A stretch of 64,000 nucleotides of DNA from Mesostigma viride (GCA_009746045.1 RPFO01000003.1:232501-296500), one strand, 5' to 3'. Positions 8,155-20,400 are shown, numbered from the stretch's first letter. The notes: generated by a model from the letters alone, not told the origin. Translations and numbers: made by a program.

Positions 8155-10131
8155 TTGAGAAATGAGAAACTGCATGAGGATGTGGTAGGGGAGGTTGAGG
8201 CGGCATGGGACCTGGTCCTTGCCATAGCCTTGAAGCTCAGGATGGGGATTAGCTATGACAAGTACAACACATTAAGGCAGCTGCTTAGTTGCATGTTTGA
8301 TGAGGCCACCCAGTCGTACCTGCCTATAGGACCACGAGCGCAGGGGCCAACTTCCCAAAGCTGCCCACCAAGCACAAGATAGCAGAGGAGATGAAAAACA
8401 TGCTAGAAGAGATGGGCATCGAGCAGAGTGAGGACGGCACGTTGGTCACAAGCAGCTTGCTGGCAGCCTTGATGCAAGACCTGCGTGCCGACCCGAGCGG
8501 GTTCAAGGGTAGGCAAAAGCTTCTTTACCAGATCTTGGGAGATGGGGCCAAGATGGCCCGGGGCTTCAAGGCACTGAGCATCGCTGGCCGCCTCATGCGC
8601 CATCAGGGCCAGCCGGGCAGTGATCGAGGTATGGATGCACCAATCCCCTATAGCAAGCTGCAGGAGCTCGTCATGTCCAAGGGGCGTGATGATGACTACA
8701 ACATCCTTGGTGAGGTCACGGAACGATTGGTGAGGGAGCTTGAGGAAATCAGGCAGGCAGGGGGGGGGTGGAGGGCAGCCTGAGGCGTGAGTTGGAGGTG
8801 GCATTGGGGGGGACCTGGCGTGGCTGCACGCCGTGCTGGGGTTGGTGGGGTGCTCAGGTACCTACCCCTGCCCCTGGTGCCACATGAGCAAGGGCCAGCT
8901 CCACGAGGGGACGCTGGGACGCGTGGTGCACGACCTGAGGACGCTAGAGGACATGCGGAAGATGGCACACGCGTATGGTGAGTTCCCATATGACTGCCCC
9001 GCGTGTGGTCTTCACTTCCACGATGAGGATGACCAGGATGAGAGTGAGCCCAGGAACCCCACACAGAGTGCGGCCTTTGCTAGGGCCCACTATGGGCAGT
9101 TCTTTGGCAGGCCACCCATCTTCAACGTCCCCCTCACCCACGTCATCCTATGCATGCTGCACATGGAGCTCAACATGGTGACAACATGGCTGCAGAGGGT
9201 AGTGCTAGACCACCTGATGGCCAAGGATGAGGACACTCTCTTGCACGTGCTGAAGGATAAGGTGCATTGTGCAGTCAAGAAAGAGCAGGTGAAGGCACGG
9301 AAGAAGACGCAGGGGAAGGGGGACTTGAGTGAGAGGGTGACGATCATCGGTAGGGAAGCCCACAGCGTGCTCAACAGTGGCGACATGCTGTTGGACATCG
9401 TGTTCCCACCAGGGCACAACATGCGCCCTGTCATGCAGGGCTCCCTAGACGCCCTGAGAGGGTTCTGGAAGGAGGTAGCCAGGCCATTTGAGGATGATGG
9501 GGTAGAGGGCAGCCCAGTCAGGCAGGGTGTGGCAGACAGGGTCAAGGCAGCTGCCATCAAGGCGTCAGATGCCCTAGTCAAAGCCACGGCAGCTGAGAAC
9601 CTCACCCTCTACTACCACATTGCGGTAGACCACCTGCCAACTGCCATCCTCAAGTGGGGTAACCTACAGTTCTTCTCTGGCCAGGCATTAGAGCACACGC
9701 ATGCACTGAAGAAGGGGGTGATGAGAACCCAGACCAACCGTCGCACCCACCCCTCCACCTGCCCCAAGGGTGAGGCCAAGCGTGCCATGGGGGTAGGGGT
9801 GCTGCAGCAGGTCACCAACGTCAGGGTGCTCCACAAGCTGGTAGATGAGAGCCTTGGGGGCAGGCCCTTGTCACAGGCAGAGAAGAAGAAAAGGAAAAGG
9901 ATGCAGCAGGGCCGTGAGAATGTGCCTCCGGGTGCATGTGGCATTGGCCATCAGCTAGCTGGCTATAGGTGTGTTATTCATGCATTGTATTATGTGCGTG
10001 TGCCCCCAAGTATGCATTCCTGCATTGTAAATATGATGCATAATGTAATGATGTGTTGTTTTGGAACCTTATATACACCAAAGTGGATGATTGCCATGGA
10101 CATGCGTGATAAAACCCTTGGAAAACCATGA
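8155..10131 (+). pseudogene. Broken transposase-like gene (RNase H-type, zinc-ribbon insert)
   Basis: Four frame segments read as one protein. 8155-8382 and 8391-8783 are helical (LVTSSLLAALMQDLRADP). A short piece in a third frame (VEGSLRRELEVALGG) follows. The long part runs to 10131 and begins GGDLAWLHAVLGLVG before the first Met at 8833. Then come SGTYPCPWCHMS and DCPACGLHF (two CxxC pairs, a likely zinc ribbon) and, near the C-terminus, WGNLQFFSGQALEHTHALKK. A conserved Asp before a CPWC insert and a late Glu in FSGQALE fit the general plan of DDE transposases with an RNase H fold. I cannot assign a superfamily. Two breaks sit exactly at G runs (8760-8768 and 8806-8812), so they may be slippage or assembly errors. 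Followed directly by a ~173-bp array. Confidence 0.55.
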
Positions 10132-10690
10132 AAAACTGCATTTTGGGGTATTTATGCTAGCATTTGTCACCAATTTGTCATCCAACCAGCCTGAAACTTT
10201 GTGGGCATGCTGCATGGGATGTGTTTAGAACATGTGCAAAGTTCCAGCTCCAACTGAGCTCATTTGGTATGCATATGTGTGATAAAACCCTTGGAAAACC
10301 ATGAAAAACTGCATTTTTGGGTATTTATGCTAGCATTTGTCACCAATTTGTCATCCAACCAGCCTGAATCTTTGTGGGCATGCTGCATGGGACGTGTTTA
10401 GAACATGTGCAAAGTCCCAGGCCCAACTGAGTTCATTTGGTGTCATTATGTATGCCTATGTGTGATAAAACCCTTGGAAAACCATGAAACTGAAAACTGC
10501 ATTTTGGGGGTATTTATGCTAGCATTTGTCACCAATTTGTCATCCAACCAGCCTGAAACTTTGTGGGCATGCTGCATGGGACGTGTTTAGAACATGTGCA
10601 AAGTCCCAGGCCCAACTGAGTTCATTTGATGTCATTATATATGCATACATGCCAGAAAGTGCTGAAAATACGGTATTTTTTGCTAGCAAA
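10080..10690 (+). repeat. ~173-bp tandem array with GCTAGCATTTGTCACC core
   Basis: Three well-conserved units and a decayed fourth. The core GCTAGCA begins at 10156, 10329, 10518 and 10682. Each unit also contains GATAAAACCCTTGGAAAACC, CATCCAACCAGCCTGAA and GGGCATGCTGCATGGGA. The array starts within the last codons of the transposase-like ORF: the sequence encoding its end (GATAAAACCCTTGGAAAACCATGA) is itself the start of the unit. Unit length and core match the array at 4163-4870, although the rest of the unit differs. Confidence 0.85.
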
Positions 10691-11544
10691 TGTCACCATG
10701 TTACCATGCTGCCGACTCCCAAAAAATTTTTTGACCACATGGCATCATAAGATATCTGATAAGGAACCTTGGTGCCAAATTTGAGGTCAAACTGACCATT
10801 ATTCCATCTCCAAATAATTTCCAGGGGAAGAAAATGGGTTTTCGGATTGATGTGGCTCCTGCATGCCTAGAATAGAAACACGATGCATGTGCAATGCGAA
10901 ATGCGACGAGCTCCTCTTAGTACCCGGTAGCTATGGTCGTCATCTGCTAGCAATGTGCGTGCGTTGAAAGTGGCGAGGGCCAAGGAAGTGCACCTGCTGG
11001 CCCAACGTACAGGGGAGAACGGCGATGGGTGATGGGGGTGGATGCAGCGGCTCAGGTGGGGGTGGGGATGGAACGGAGGGGGTGGAAACGGAGGGAATAG
11101 TGCTTTTCATCGCATATTGATTTTGTCCTGCAAGCGTAGGATGCGAGCCTGCCGCTTGCTCGGGGTATTCGGGGGTGGGGCTGATCGATTCGGCACTTGT
11201 AACGCCGAGGCGTAGGTAATCTAGCACGCGTTGGGTTTTACGAATCTGACAGTTGACAGATGAAGTTGTATAGCCCGTTCGAAACACCGGCACCACCATG
11301 TCTATCACCGGACGGCTAGGTCGAGGCATGGTAGTGGAACGGGACTGTTTAGGGGCTGTCCCGGCCCGAAGCCTGTTAGCCGCGAGCCGGCGAGGAAGGT
11401 TGTCTACCTACTGGCACCATGCACCAGAGGCAGCACCCTTCTTAATATAATTGCTAGACACCTCACGAGACTCTGCTCCGGTGGTGTGAATCTGAACACC
11501 ATTAAAGATGAGATCGAAGAAGCGGGAGCGCCCCTGCCTTATAC
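10691..11544. other. No supported gene
   Basis: A 129-codon minus-strand frame (10940-11329) has a Pro/Ser-rich end and no recognisable motif; I do not support it as a gene. The sequence around 11330-11540 shows no repeat or RNA gene that I can name. Confidence 0.4.
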
Positions 11545-12870
11545 CCCGCGCGCGGGGAAGGCGATGCATGGTTGACCAGCTTGCAATCTCACCAATCGAA
11601 GGCCCATGCGATCAAGGATTTTGCTCTCAAACGCTCGTGCAAGCTTCTCGGAATTCTCACCTTCCTCCATGTCGAAGTTCTTGACGATGACGTTACATAA
11701 GGCTGCGCTTGGCGAGCTCGGCCTCCTCGCGGAGGTCGAGCTTCTGCTGCTGGAGCTGTGCTGCAACGGCGGAGGTGGTGGAGGTGGTGTGTTGCTTAAG
11801 CATGTCCGCCCAGGTCTCAGTGGGTGGACTGAGGAGCAGCGCCAGCCGGGCCAGCGCGGGGGCTGGCCGGCTTGGCGGCAATGTCCTTCACCGCCTGGGC
11901 GGTGAGTCCTGCGGTGTTTTGCAGGACCTCGATATGGCGATGGTGTTGTCCTTGAGGCGCTCAGGTCGATGTCGCGGAGCTGGGCGGTGATGGCGTCGGA
12001 GGTGGGGTACGTGGTACTAGTGGTGGAGGAGGCGAGGAGGGTGGAGGTGGCGGTGCAGATGGTGGATCGAGAGGAGGGGGAGCTCGGCAGTCAGCTTGCT
12101 TCCCATGGCCGCCACATCTGCAGCCGAGGGGGGCCATTTGCTGCTGGAGGCCTCCCTAAGGAGTGAGCGGATGGAGGATTCGGTCAAGGTGGTGGTGAGG
12201 GGCTGGGGGGGCCAGAGCTAGCTCCTCGAAGGAGCGTCCAAGGAGGGACTCGGAAGAGGGCGTATTGCTGAAGATGGCGGCGGCGTTGTTTGGGGACATG
12301 GTCGAAAGTGCAGACGCAGGTGCGCCTCCGGAAAGCATCGAAGAAGCAGCCCTGGATGAAGATCTGCTTGCACAGTTCCATAAGCGAGGCGTGCGATCCA
12401 AAAAACAAGCAGGCCTGGATGCGATCGTGGGTGAGCTTGCCAAAAAAGCCGGGCTGGCTGGCGTCAAAGTCGTACTCCTCAAAAGTCGATCGGCTCGGCA
12501 GGGCGACTGCGCTTAAGGTTCAAGCGGCGCTGCTGGCGAGGCGAGCCCAGGAGGGGGCTGGGCGACCACAAGGGCTTGGCTAGTGGCGCCGCTGCCTTCG
12601 ATCAGGGCCGGAGGGCGAACTAGCTGCAGCCGGAGCTGCAGACGTATTTTCAGGGCTGAGCGCAGCCGCCAGGCTGCGTTGCGCGGAGGAGCGTTTGCTC
12701 GCCATATATTGCGTAATAGCTTCGGAAAATTATATGATTCAGCGTGTGCGTCTTAGAAAGACGAAGCGATTGTGATATTCACGGCCGAATTTGGAGCCCA
12801 AACGTCAAAGTTATGAGCTCCGCCGTCAGCCATGGCTACCTCGTGGCTCGTGGCTCGTTGCTCAGTCATG
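11545..12870 (-). mobile_element. ORF1p-like element, decayed copy (minus strand)
   Basis: This is colinear with the better copy at 33109-34640. Shared landmarks, read on the minus strand: the 5' leader with TATTGCGTAATAGCTTCGG next to the start codon (12700), TWADMLKQHTTSTTSAVAAQ at ~11800, VIVKNFDMEEGENSEKLA at ~11660 and CCCCGCGCGCGGGG at 11550. The 3' part encoding the C-terminal domain is absent. The frame is broken several times, so this is a pseudogene. Confidence 0.75.
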
Positions 12871-12879
12871 GGAAGTCCC

Positions 12880-14384
12880 ATTGTCAAGTGTAAGTTACCC
12901 CATTAGCACTCTCGTGGGATGGAATGGATGATGTAAGCTAGTTAGGTCCTAGTTACAGGGTTGTGGGCACCACGGCCCGAATCGCTATGAATGCCATACG
13001 CGGTCACATGCGGAGCCCCCACAGACTTGGGGGTGGTTTCCTTCATCACTAGTTGCCATCTATCCTTGCGTACCATCTGCCTCCATATTACAGACAAACC
13101 AGGAGGCTGCTCGCGGGTGTGAGCCCGTCACGTATAGTGTAGCACATGTCCATGCCGAGTCTATCACGAAAAGTGCACGCGGGTGGCGGCCCTAAGGCGC
13201 GCATAAATGAGGTCAGCTAGTAAATTCTGCCTGTTGGTCGGCCCCCCTTCCCCACTGAAGCTCGTTCGTGATCACTAGGCCAGGGGCACGGCTAGCAATG
13301 CCTCACCCATCATGCTCGGAGCTACCCAATAAAAGTCAGCTGCACAAATCTCCGCTTAGCCGAGAGCCTGGGCGTCAGGAATGAATAAAAATGTGTTACA
13401 AAGTCGATACACCGTGGAAATACCAAGCATGGTGCCGCAGCAGACCCGAGTCTTGCCGTAATAATATGTATGCCGATTTCCAGGGTTCCCGCATAAAAGT
13501 TGGGTGAGAAACTGGAATAATCTACGTTTCCTTTGCCCGGGCAGTACCTCGAAAAACTCGTAGAAACCTACTTATCAACCATATGCATCATATACTGAAC
13601 AAGTCTCGCGTGCAGACACGTGTGTAGTACTCCTACACACAGATCTCGAGTGATTTATCTAGTACCAAATCCGAAAGGCTTGCATCACTCCCCGGACAGG
13701 AGAACTTTTGCGGATGACTGTAGGTGTAAGTTGGCGATGCCATGGTAACCGGAGACGTCCGTCCTATAGTCAGCAAAATTGGTGCGAGAGGTCCCCAGTT
13801 CGATTCCGGTCGGATTCATTTGCAGATCGCGTTTTTCCGCGTTTTCCGCGGCCCGGTACTGAACGCAAATGGTTTTCACCTTTGCGGAGTGCCTGATCAA
13901 ATATGCATCATTGTGGTCGTGCCACCCAACAGCCACTGAACTTAGCGCAAAGACTGGCGAGATATACCTGCCGCCATCACCGTCGTCTTCACCTTCGTCC
14001 CGCAAAAATGCCTGATTTCAGTACTTAGAACATATTTGTTTGCAGCTGTCACAAAAAAAAATCGAAAAAATACCAGGATTTTTTCTTGAATTCTTACAAC
14101 GCGATACATAGAGTTCTAACCCTACAACGCGATGTATCACGTTGTAAAAAAACACGGGTTAAGTTAGGCAGCATGTCCCTCCTTTTCTGGACAGCATGCC
14201 CCCTTCAACAGGACGATTCCTCCACATGCCCCTCTATATTGTTAACAGGATTTCTGTGATAAGCCACCCCAGAACTAACAAGCGGGGTCACCCTCACCTG
14301 CAGCATGGCATGCTGAGGGTCCCTATATCCCCATAGCAAGGGCTCCTACACACCTCTAATGCTTTAGTCAGGAAGCATGCCCCG
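12880..14384. other. Long stretch without a supported gene
   Basis: Mixed sequence between the decayed element and the repeats downstream of the zinc-finger gene. There is a near-palindromic pair of ACAACGCGAT motifs around 14097-14150 and a 15-base GTTCGATTCCGGTCG segment at 13798 that recalls a tRNA B box but does not fold as a tRNA. A 106-codon minus-strand frame at 13685-14005 has no recognisable domain. Confidence 0.4.
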
Positions 14385-15034
14385 TGCCCCTCCTACATGC
14401 TCTTCCTGCGCCAGTGTCACCCCCCGCCTAACGGGACCGCATGCCTCCTGAACTCCTTCATCCGCCACATCCTCTTCCTATCCCCGGCCATCACTCCCAA
14501 ACAAGGCCATCTCTTGAATATCTTCTTATCTAATCGCGTGCTCTTCCTGCGCACGTGCCGGCAACCACTTGACCTACTCCCCCACAGCCTCTGCATCCCC
14601 CTGAGCCCTAGAAAAGGGGGATCCATTACCTAGGAGATTTTTGTTGGCCACCCCCGCGCCAGATCAAGGTCGCAACATCCCGACCTCGATCACACGCTCT
14701 TCCTGCGCCCAGCCGTGGCTCCCCAACACGACCGCATGTCAACATTCCTCCGCAACCATCATGTCAACCCGGCACCAGGCACACGCTCTCCGTGCGCCCG
14801 TGTCTCCCCACACTAGACACACGACATTACTGTAAGCCAATCAACGCCTTCAAGGGGTGAAAGCGAGGTGCGTGACTATTCTTCTCCACCCCTTCCTTCG
14901 CCCCATGGCTCCCCAAAGAAGCCATGTGTCAACATCAAGGTCGCCACGTTCCTTCCTCAACCATGATGTACGCACTTCCTGCGCTCGGCCCTAGCTCCCA
15001 AATAAGACGATTTGGCAATCAAGTCCTTCCTCCA
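14385..15034 (-). repeat. Decaying copies of the zinc-finger gene's 3' end
   Basis: On the minus strand, the last codons and stop of the zinc-finger gene contain GGGCGCAGGAAGAGCACGTGA (15035-15055; the copies match all or part of it). Similar copies follow downstream near 14970, 14780, 14700, 14540 and 14400, for example CGCAGGAAGAGCGTGTGATC and CGCAGGAAGAGCACGCGATT. Between them are further shared pieces such as TTGGGAG and GGAAGGA. Spacing is irregular (about 70 to 190 bases) and similarity is lower for some copies. I read this as an old tandem expansion seeded by the end of the coding exon. Confidence 0.65.
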
Positions 15035-16237
15035 TCACGTGCTCTTCCTGCGCCCCGTCGCCACGTCCAGCATATGCGCCGCCTCCTTCTTCCACTCCGC
15101 CACGCACTCCAACGGGTCCTCCTGCGCGGCCTCCAGCACCAGCGCGGCCAGCAGGCACACCTTGGTCGCCTGGAAATCAATGATCTCCTTCATGCAGAAC
15201 CGAGCGATGCGGCGCAGGGCTTTCGCCCCCGCGGCCGCGGCCTCGCAGCCCACCCAGTCTGACACGGCGCATGATGACGTGAGCGCCCCAGCGGGCTCCG
15301 CTGAGGGGATTGAGCACGCTAACGTGTCGGTGACCCCCCGCGCGATGGCTGCGTCGAGCTCCTCGTTACTGCTGGCGAGCTCGACGCGCGTCAGCCGGTG
15401 GTCGTTCACCAGCACGTTGGTCACGATCGACGCGATGTGGAGGGAGGGGATCATGACCGTCTCCGCCATCTCGTTCAGGCTCGACGCCGTGAGCGCGCCG
15501 CCACCAGTCGCGAAGAACCGGAGGAAAAACGTCTGGAGGCTGCCCCGCGCCGCCTCGGACGCCTGCGCGGCCGCCTGGGAGGGGTTGAGTGCCCGTGAGG
15601 CGTCCGTGATGGCTCGCTTGCGACGGAGGAGGCTGTACAGGCCGACCACGCAGCGGGACTTGATGAGTTCATGGTAGACATTGCTGCGTCCGGCGCGCGC
15701 ACCTTGCTGGAATGGCTCGAGCGCGCGCTTGAGTTTGGACGTCACGTACTGGATCGCGCTAATTATAGTGTTGAGCTCGTGAGAGACGTTGATCCCGCCG
15801 ATTTCCTCGGCGTCCGCGAGGACCGTCGGCCGGCCTATAAATAGCTGCTTGTCCTCCGCCTCGGTGTCCTTGCTCTCCAGCTCGAGTTTCTGGAGATCGT
15901 CCTCGAGGACCGTAGTGCCCTCGCTGGTCGCGGCCAGGGAGGAGAAGGACCCACCGGCCTTCTCGCGCTCACGGATGAACGCGTCCCACTCGGCGTCCGT
16001 CATCCGGCGCGTCGCCTCGGTCTCGGAGAACGGGTATGACCGCTGCTTGTACACGTGGGTCTGCTCGTGCGCGCGCAGGCTGGCTTTGAAGCATTTCGAG
16101 GTGCAGAAAAAGGAGCGCTCGTAGTCCTTACCCCGGGCGGCCAGCTCTTTGTGGCACTCGAGGCATTCCGGGCACTCGAGCAGCCGCGACGCGGGCTTTT
16201 TGCACCCGGAGCAGGTCACGGAATTCTTTTTGGACAT
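15035..16237 (-). CDS. Zinc-finger (C6H2/MYND-like) protein, 400 aa, host gene
   Basis: A single uninterrupted minus-strand frame of 400 codons. Residues ~8-60 form a Cys/His cluster: CSGCKKPASRLLECPECLEC, then FFCTSKCFKASLRAHEQTHV. The spacing resembles the zf-C6H2 domain at the N-terminus of type 1 methionine aminopeptidases and the related MYND fingers, but no peptidase domain follows. The remainder (residues ~130-395) is Ala-rich and predicted helical with no motif I recognise. There is no signal peptide or membrane segment. It is divergent from WDR17 with 1217 bases between the start codons. Third positions are strongly G/C, like WDR17 and unlike the AT-richer flanks. Function unknown; the finger suggests protein or ribosome binding. 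Confidence 0.85.
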   Translation of the reverse strand: MSKKNSVTCSGCKKPASRLLECPECLECHKELAARGKDYERSFFCTSKCFKASLRAHEQTHVYKQRSYPFSETEATRRMTDAEWDAFIREREKAGGSFSSLAATSEGTTVLEDDLQKLELESKDTEAEDKQLFIGRPTVLADAEEIGGINVSHELNTIISAIQYVTSKLKRALEPFQQGARAGRSNVYHELIKSRCVVGLYSLLRRKRAITDASRALNPSQAAAQASEAARGSLQTFFLRFFATGGGALTASSLNEMAETVMIPSLHIASIVTNVLVNDHRLTRVELASSNEELDAAIARGVTDTLACSIPSAEPAGALTSSCAVSDWVGCEAAAAGAKALRRIARFCMKEIIDFQATKVCLLAALVLEAAQEDPLECVAEWKKEAAHMLDVATGRRKST

Positions 16238-17454
16238 TGCGGGGGGCTGGGCGCGGAGGCTGCTACCGTTCTACTGGAATCGGGCTCCCATTAATGGCCT
16301 CGAATGCGGCTATTCCTTGACAGGGACAAATTGAAAGGCTCGGTAATGGCACGCCAGTTGGGACAGCTACACCATCACCCCGAGTAGATCCCAACAAAGA
16401 ATCAATCACACAGCTAAAGATTAGGAATCTGGCTCACCCATGCGGAGCCCGTCTGAACGTTAGACCGTCAGACCACATTGCCAAAATGAGGTCGACGTGC
16501 CTGCCTCACAAACGACAATGCCAGGATCTTCAGATATTGCCCGTTTCTCTCAAAATGGAATCTGCCTTTCTCCCTTATCAGGAGAAGCTCGCGAGTCAAA
16601 ATCGTATTTCAGATCGTCTGGATAATACACCCGTTCTGAGAAAGGCAGTCTACCACATTGCAAGCAGTAAGCGCTACCGAGAAATAATGGCGAACTGAAT
16701 CTCCATGCGTGAAGAACTGAAGACCCTCCCGGAGCTGTGCATACCAAACATTCGCCAGGGTTATAAGCCAAGGTGGAATAACGGTTTCTGCCGGGTGGCA
16801 TCACGTGGTTGGCCACAGACGCAAATAATGCCCGCATCAGGCCCGCATCAGAAATTTACTGTATGAAGTGTGAACCCTGCAGATATTGCAGGGCACCTTA
16901 TAATCTATGGTCGACTCCGTACAGTATGCTGTAAAGACTTTACACACCGGTTATGTTCCAAGCTTACCTTGGTTTTCTTGCACGCGGACACTGGCGGGAG
17001 GGGAGGCATACTGTATACCGTAATATACGGCGACACGAGATCGCTTCACTGGACAGGTCTATCTGGCCACGATCTGTGCACGACGCCGGGAGTTCCACCT
17101 AATTTGGTTATGGGGGTCGAAACCGGTGGACCCCAGAGAGCGATTGGGGAATTTTACTGTTAAAGGAAGATTGGTTGTAGATCCCCACCCGCTAGACCAG
17201 GGGGGAATCATAATTCTGTTCCCATTGAGATGTCAGTGCCACGATGCTCCATGCACTGTGGTGTGTTTCGACAAGTTTTCTGTCAAAGCATGCTGTAATT
17301 ACTGCCCATCCACGTTAGAACTTCGTCAACATGCATTGGCGTGAGAATCTGGGTATCAAGGTTTTTTGAGGTGTCTAAACGCAGATTGAAAGAGTTTTTC
17401 TAGGGTCGTCAGCGCGTGTGCCTCCCTAGGAGTCTCCCAGTTTGCTTTTTCACC
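16238..17454. promoter_or_regulatory. Divergent intergenic region, probable shared promoter
   Basis: 1217 bases lie between the start codons of the zinc-finger gene (minus) and WDR17 (plus). No ORF longer than about 100 codons and no transposon signature are visible. Both 5' UTRs and both promoters must lie here or nearby if the starts are right. I do not see an unambiguous TATA box. Confidence 0.45.
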
Positions 17455-20400
17455 ATGAGGCAGATTAAACTGTTCCCTTCTGGTGTGCAGCAGTGGGTCA
17501 CCCGTGTAAGTGCAACACAGCGCTGATTTCATAGGGCTAACTTACCGCGGATTGCTTTTTGTCTGTGTGCTTGGACGCATGTTTGGATGAGCATCGCCCA
17601 GGATCTGCCGCATCGGTCTGGGACCGATTTCTGGACCAATCTGTACAGTTGGGAAAGTGTTGCTGTCATTACTTAACGAATGCATGCTAGTCGGCGGTTA
17701 ACATGGATCTTACTGCAGGTATGCGCTGCCAGCACGACCCGATTCGCCTATTGCTCGACCCTGGCCATCTACGTCTATCGACTGGAGGACTTCTCGTTGG
17801 AAAAGGTAGCAGCGAATGCACAAACTGCCGCAAAAACATTTAATCCACCAGTTGAAAGTCAGGAACAAGGCGCAGAATTACATAAACAGTCACCGAATGC
17901 CTCGGGCGCGTAATGCACGTTTAGACAGAGGATTTAAAAGCATGCAGTATCGAGGTGCCCCTAGTCAGACAAAGTTTGCACAAAGTTTGGCTCCGAATCA
18001 ATGTCTCCATGCAACCAAGCTTGCAACGTCTAGACACGTACCTCTTATGTAGCACCAACGCTGCAAAGACTAATTGTAAATCTATAAATAGAATGTCTGC
18101 CGTTCACTGCCTCAGGGCCTTTATGAATGTCTGCTGTTCACTGCCCCCTGGGGGTCACTGTCGGACCATTCCTGCGGTGTAGGTCATCGTGGGCCACGAA
18201 AAGACCATCACCGCGATTACATGGAGCCCCCATGACGACACCCTGCTGGCTGCATGCAGCACCGACAACGTCGTCAAAATCTGGAACGTGGAGTCGGAGA
18301 CGGAGGTGAGCCCATGGCTATTCTGGCACACGCCTGCTGTTGCTGTTTATCAACATCTGGAACGTGGGGTCGAATCGATGTAAGGTTATACTGATACAGG
18401 CGTTGATTTGCAGTTGTGTACTATTAGCTGAACACGGAGTCTGAAACCGAGCTGAGCCCCCTCGGTATGCTAGCAGGTATTGTTAAAGTCGAAGCTTGGT
18501 CTGCCAGCAGGTGTTCACCGTTGTGTATGATTTAAGTCGAAAGGTGGGGGCTGACGTGGAGGTGAGCCCCGTAGGATGCTGGCAAACGTCCACATTTGCC
18601 ACTGACTGCTAGTAAAGTACACCGGTAGCACATTCGAAGTAATGTATTTGTAGTAAATAGCGCTTGTGTGGTATCGATGTAGTAAATTATTTGTAGTGCG
18701 CTGCACTTTAAGTCCTCTTTGCGGTTCTCAATTTCAATCAGAAATCGTTTCTTTTCTGATTCCATGACGGCGGAATATTAGAATAATGCTGGCACAATTA
18801 TACAGTTGCATTTTATTAAAAGTGGGACATTCAGACTGAGACACAGTTGGGCTGCTATCATTCTGGGAGCTGTTTACAGAATTGCTATTCGCGGCTGTTA
18901 TATAGTACTCTACGCCCATAGCCTTGTCTGCATCTCCTGAATCTGTCCGTGTGTGGAGACCGAGTTTGTAGCCATTGGCGGGGTAGTTGTCATGCTTCTG
19001 TGGTAAACCAAAGGGGAGGCGGTAAATCAAAGGGGAGGTGGTAAACCAAAGGGGAGGCGGTAAACCAAAGGGGAGGCAGTAAATCAAAGGGGAGGTGGTA
19101 AACCAAAGGGGAGGCGGTAAATCAAAGGGGAGGCGGTAAATCAAAGGGGAGGCGGTAAATCAAAGGTGAGCTTGTATTCATTCCATGGCAGGTGCGTGCA
19201 GTTGCTGTTTATCTAGCTACATCGTAGTGACCATACATGTAGTCCTGTTGCGCCTTGTACACCTCGTGGATACCCCTTGGCACATGGAGACAGATCTCGG
19301 CCCGCTATATAATCTTACCACACCGTGGCAGCTGCATACGGTCAAGCCAACCATGTCCAGGAATCGCACCACGAGCGAGGCTTGAGTCACAGGCTCACAG
19401 CTAGCTCATGGCTCCTCACCGCCTACCCTTATCCTTACCCTCATCGCCTCGTGCTGGAAATGGGTACATCTGACCCTTCACATCCATCGGTTCCCAGGCC
19501 ACCTCTTCTTCCCCCTGCTACCCCCCCTTCCCCCCCCCCCCCCACTTCCTCGTGGCCCTTCCAACAAGGAGTCCCGGGCTCAGGTCCTATTAGGCAATAA
19601 AAGCCAAGTCAGGCCAAATCCTCTTCCCCCCTTTCCTTCCCTCCTCCCGCCCCCTTTTCCACTTCTCCCCTTTCCCTCCCCCTCCCTCCCCTCTTCCCGC
19701 TCTATTGCCCCCAAGTTCAAAAGCTGCCCATAAAAAAAAATTCCACACCATCGCGATTCGCTGACTCGCGTGATGCCATCCTTCCCCTCCCCACTTCACT
19801 CTTCCCCCCTTCTCTCCTCCCCTTCTCTCCCCCCCCCCCCCCCCCTTCCTCCCCGGTCCAGGTTCAAAAGCTGCACATCAACGAGTCCCACATCATTACG
19901 TCGCTCGAGTGGAACCTTAAGGACCCCTACCTGGTCTACATCGTGGCAGAGAACAGCATAAAGGCGTGGGACTTCGGCAAGGGGGCGGTATCCACCTTCA
20001 AGGTGAGTGCATAGTCCAGCAGTTTTTTTTTTAGAAAGGTGTTCGTATAACAAGCATTAAGGCGTGGTACTTAGGCCGTGTCCACCCTCATGGGGGCGTG
20101 GGTGCATCATACAGCAGGTCTCTTAGACGGTGCTTTTGAAGGTCTTATACAAGCTTTAGGCATGGGACTTGGGCTGTGTCCACCTCCAAGGTGGGTGCAT
20201 CGCACAGCAGTTTTCTTAGAAGGTGTTCAGGAAGGTTCTATGCAGGCATCAAGGGGTGGGGCTTGTCTAAGGAAGCGGTGTCCACCTTCCGGTGGGCAGT
20301 ATCGGGGGCGGGGGGGGGGGGTTAGATGGTATCATAATAGGTATTATGGATGGGCCAGGTGTTGCGAGGTCAAAGGTCTGCAGAAAGAAATTGAATATTC

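Noticed and set aside
13758-13830. tRNA gene or tRNA-derived SINE (GTTCGATTCC box)
   Set aside because: The arms around the box do not form a 5-bp T stem and no acceptor or anticodon stem can be built; at most a remnant.
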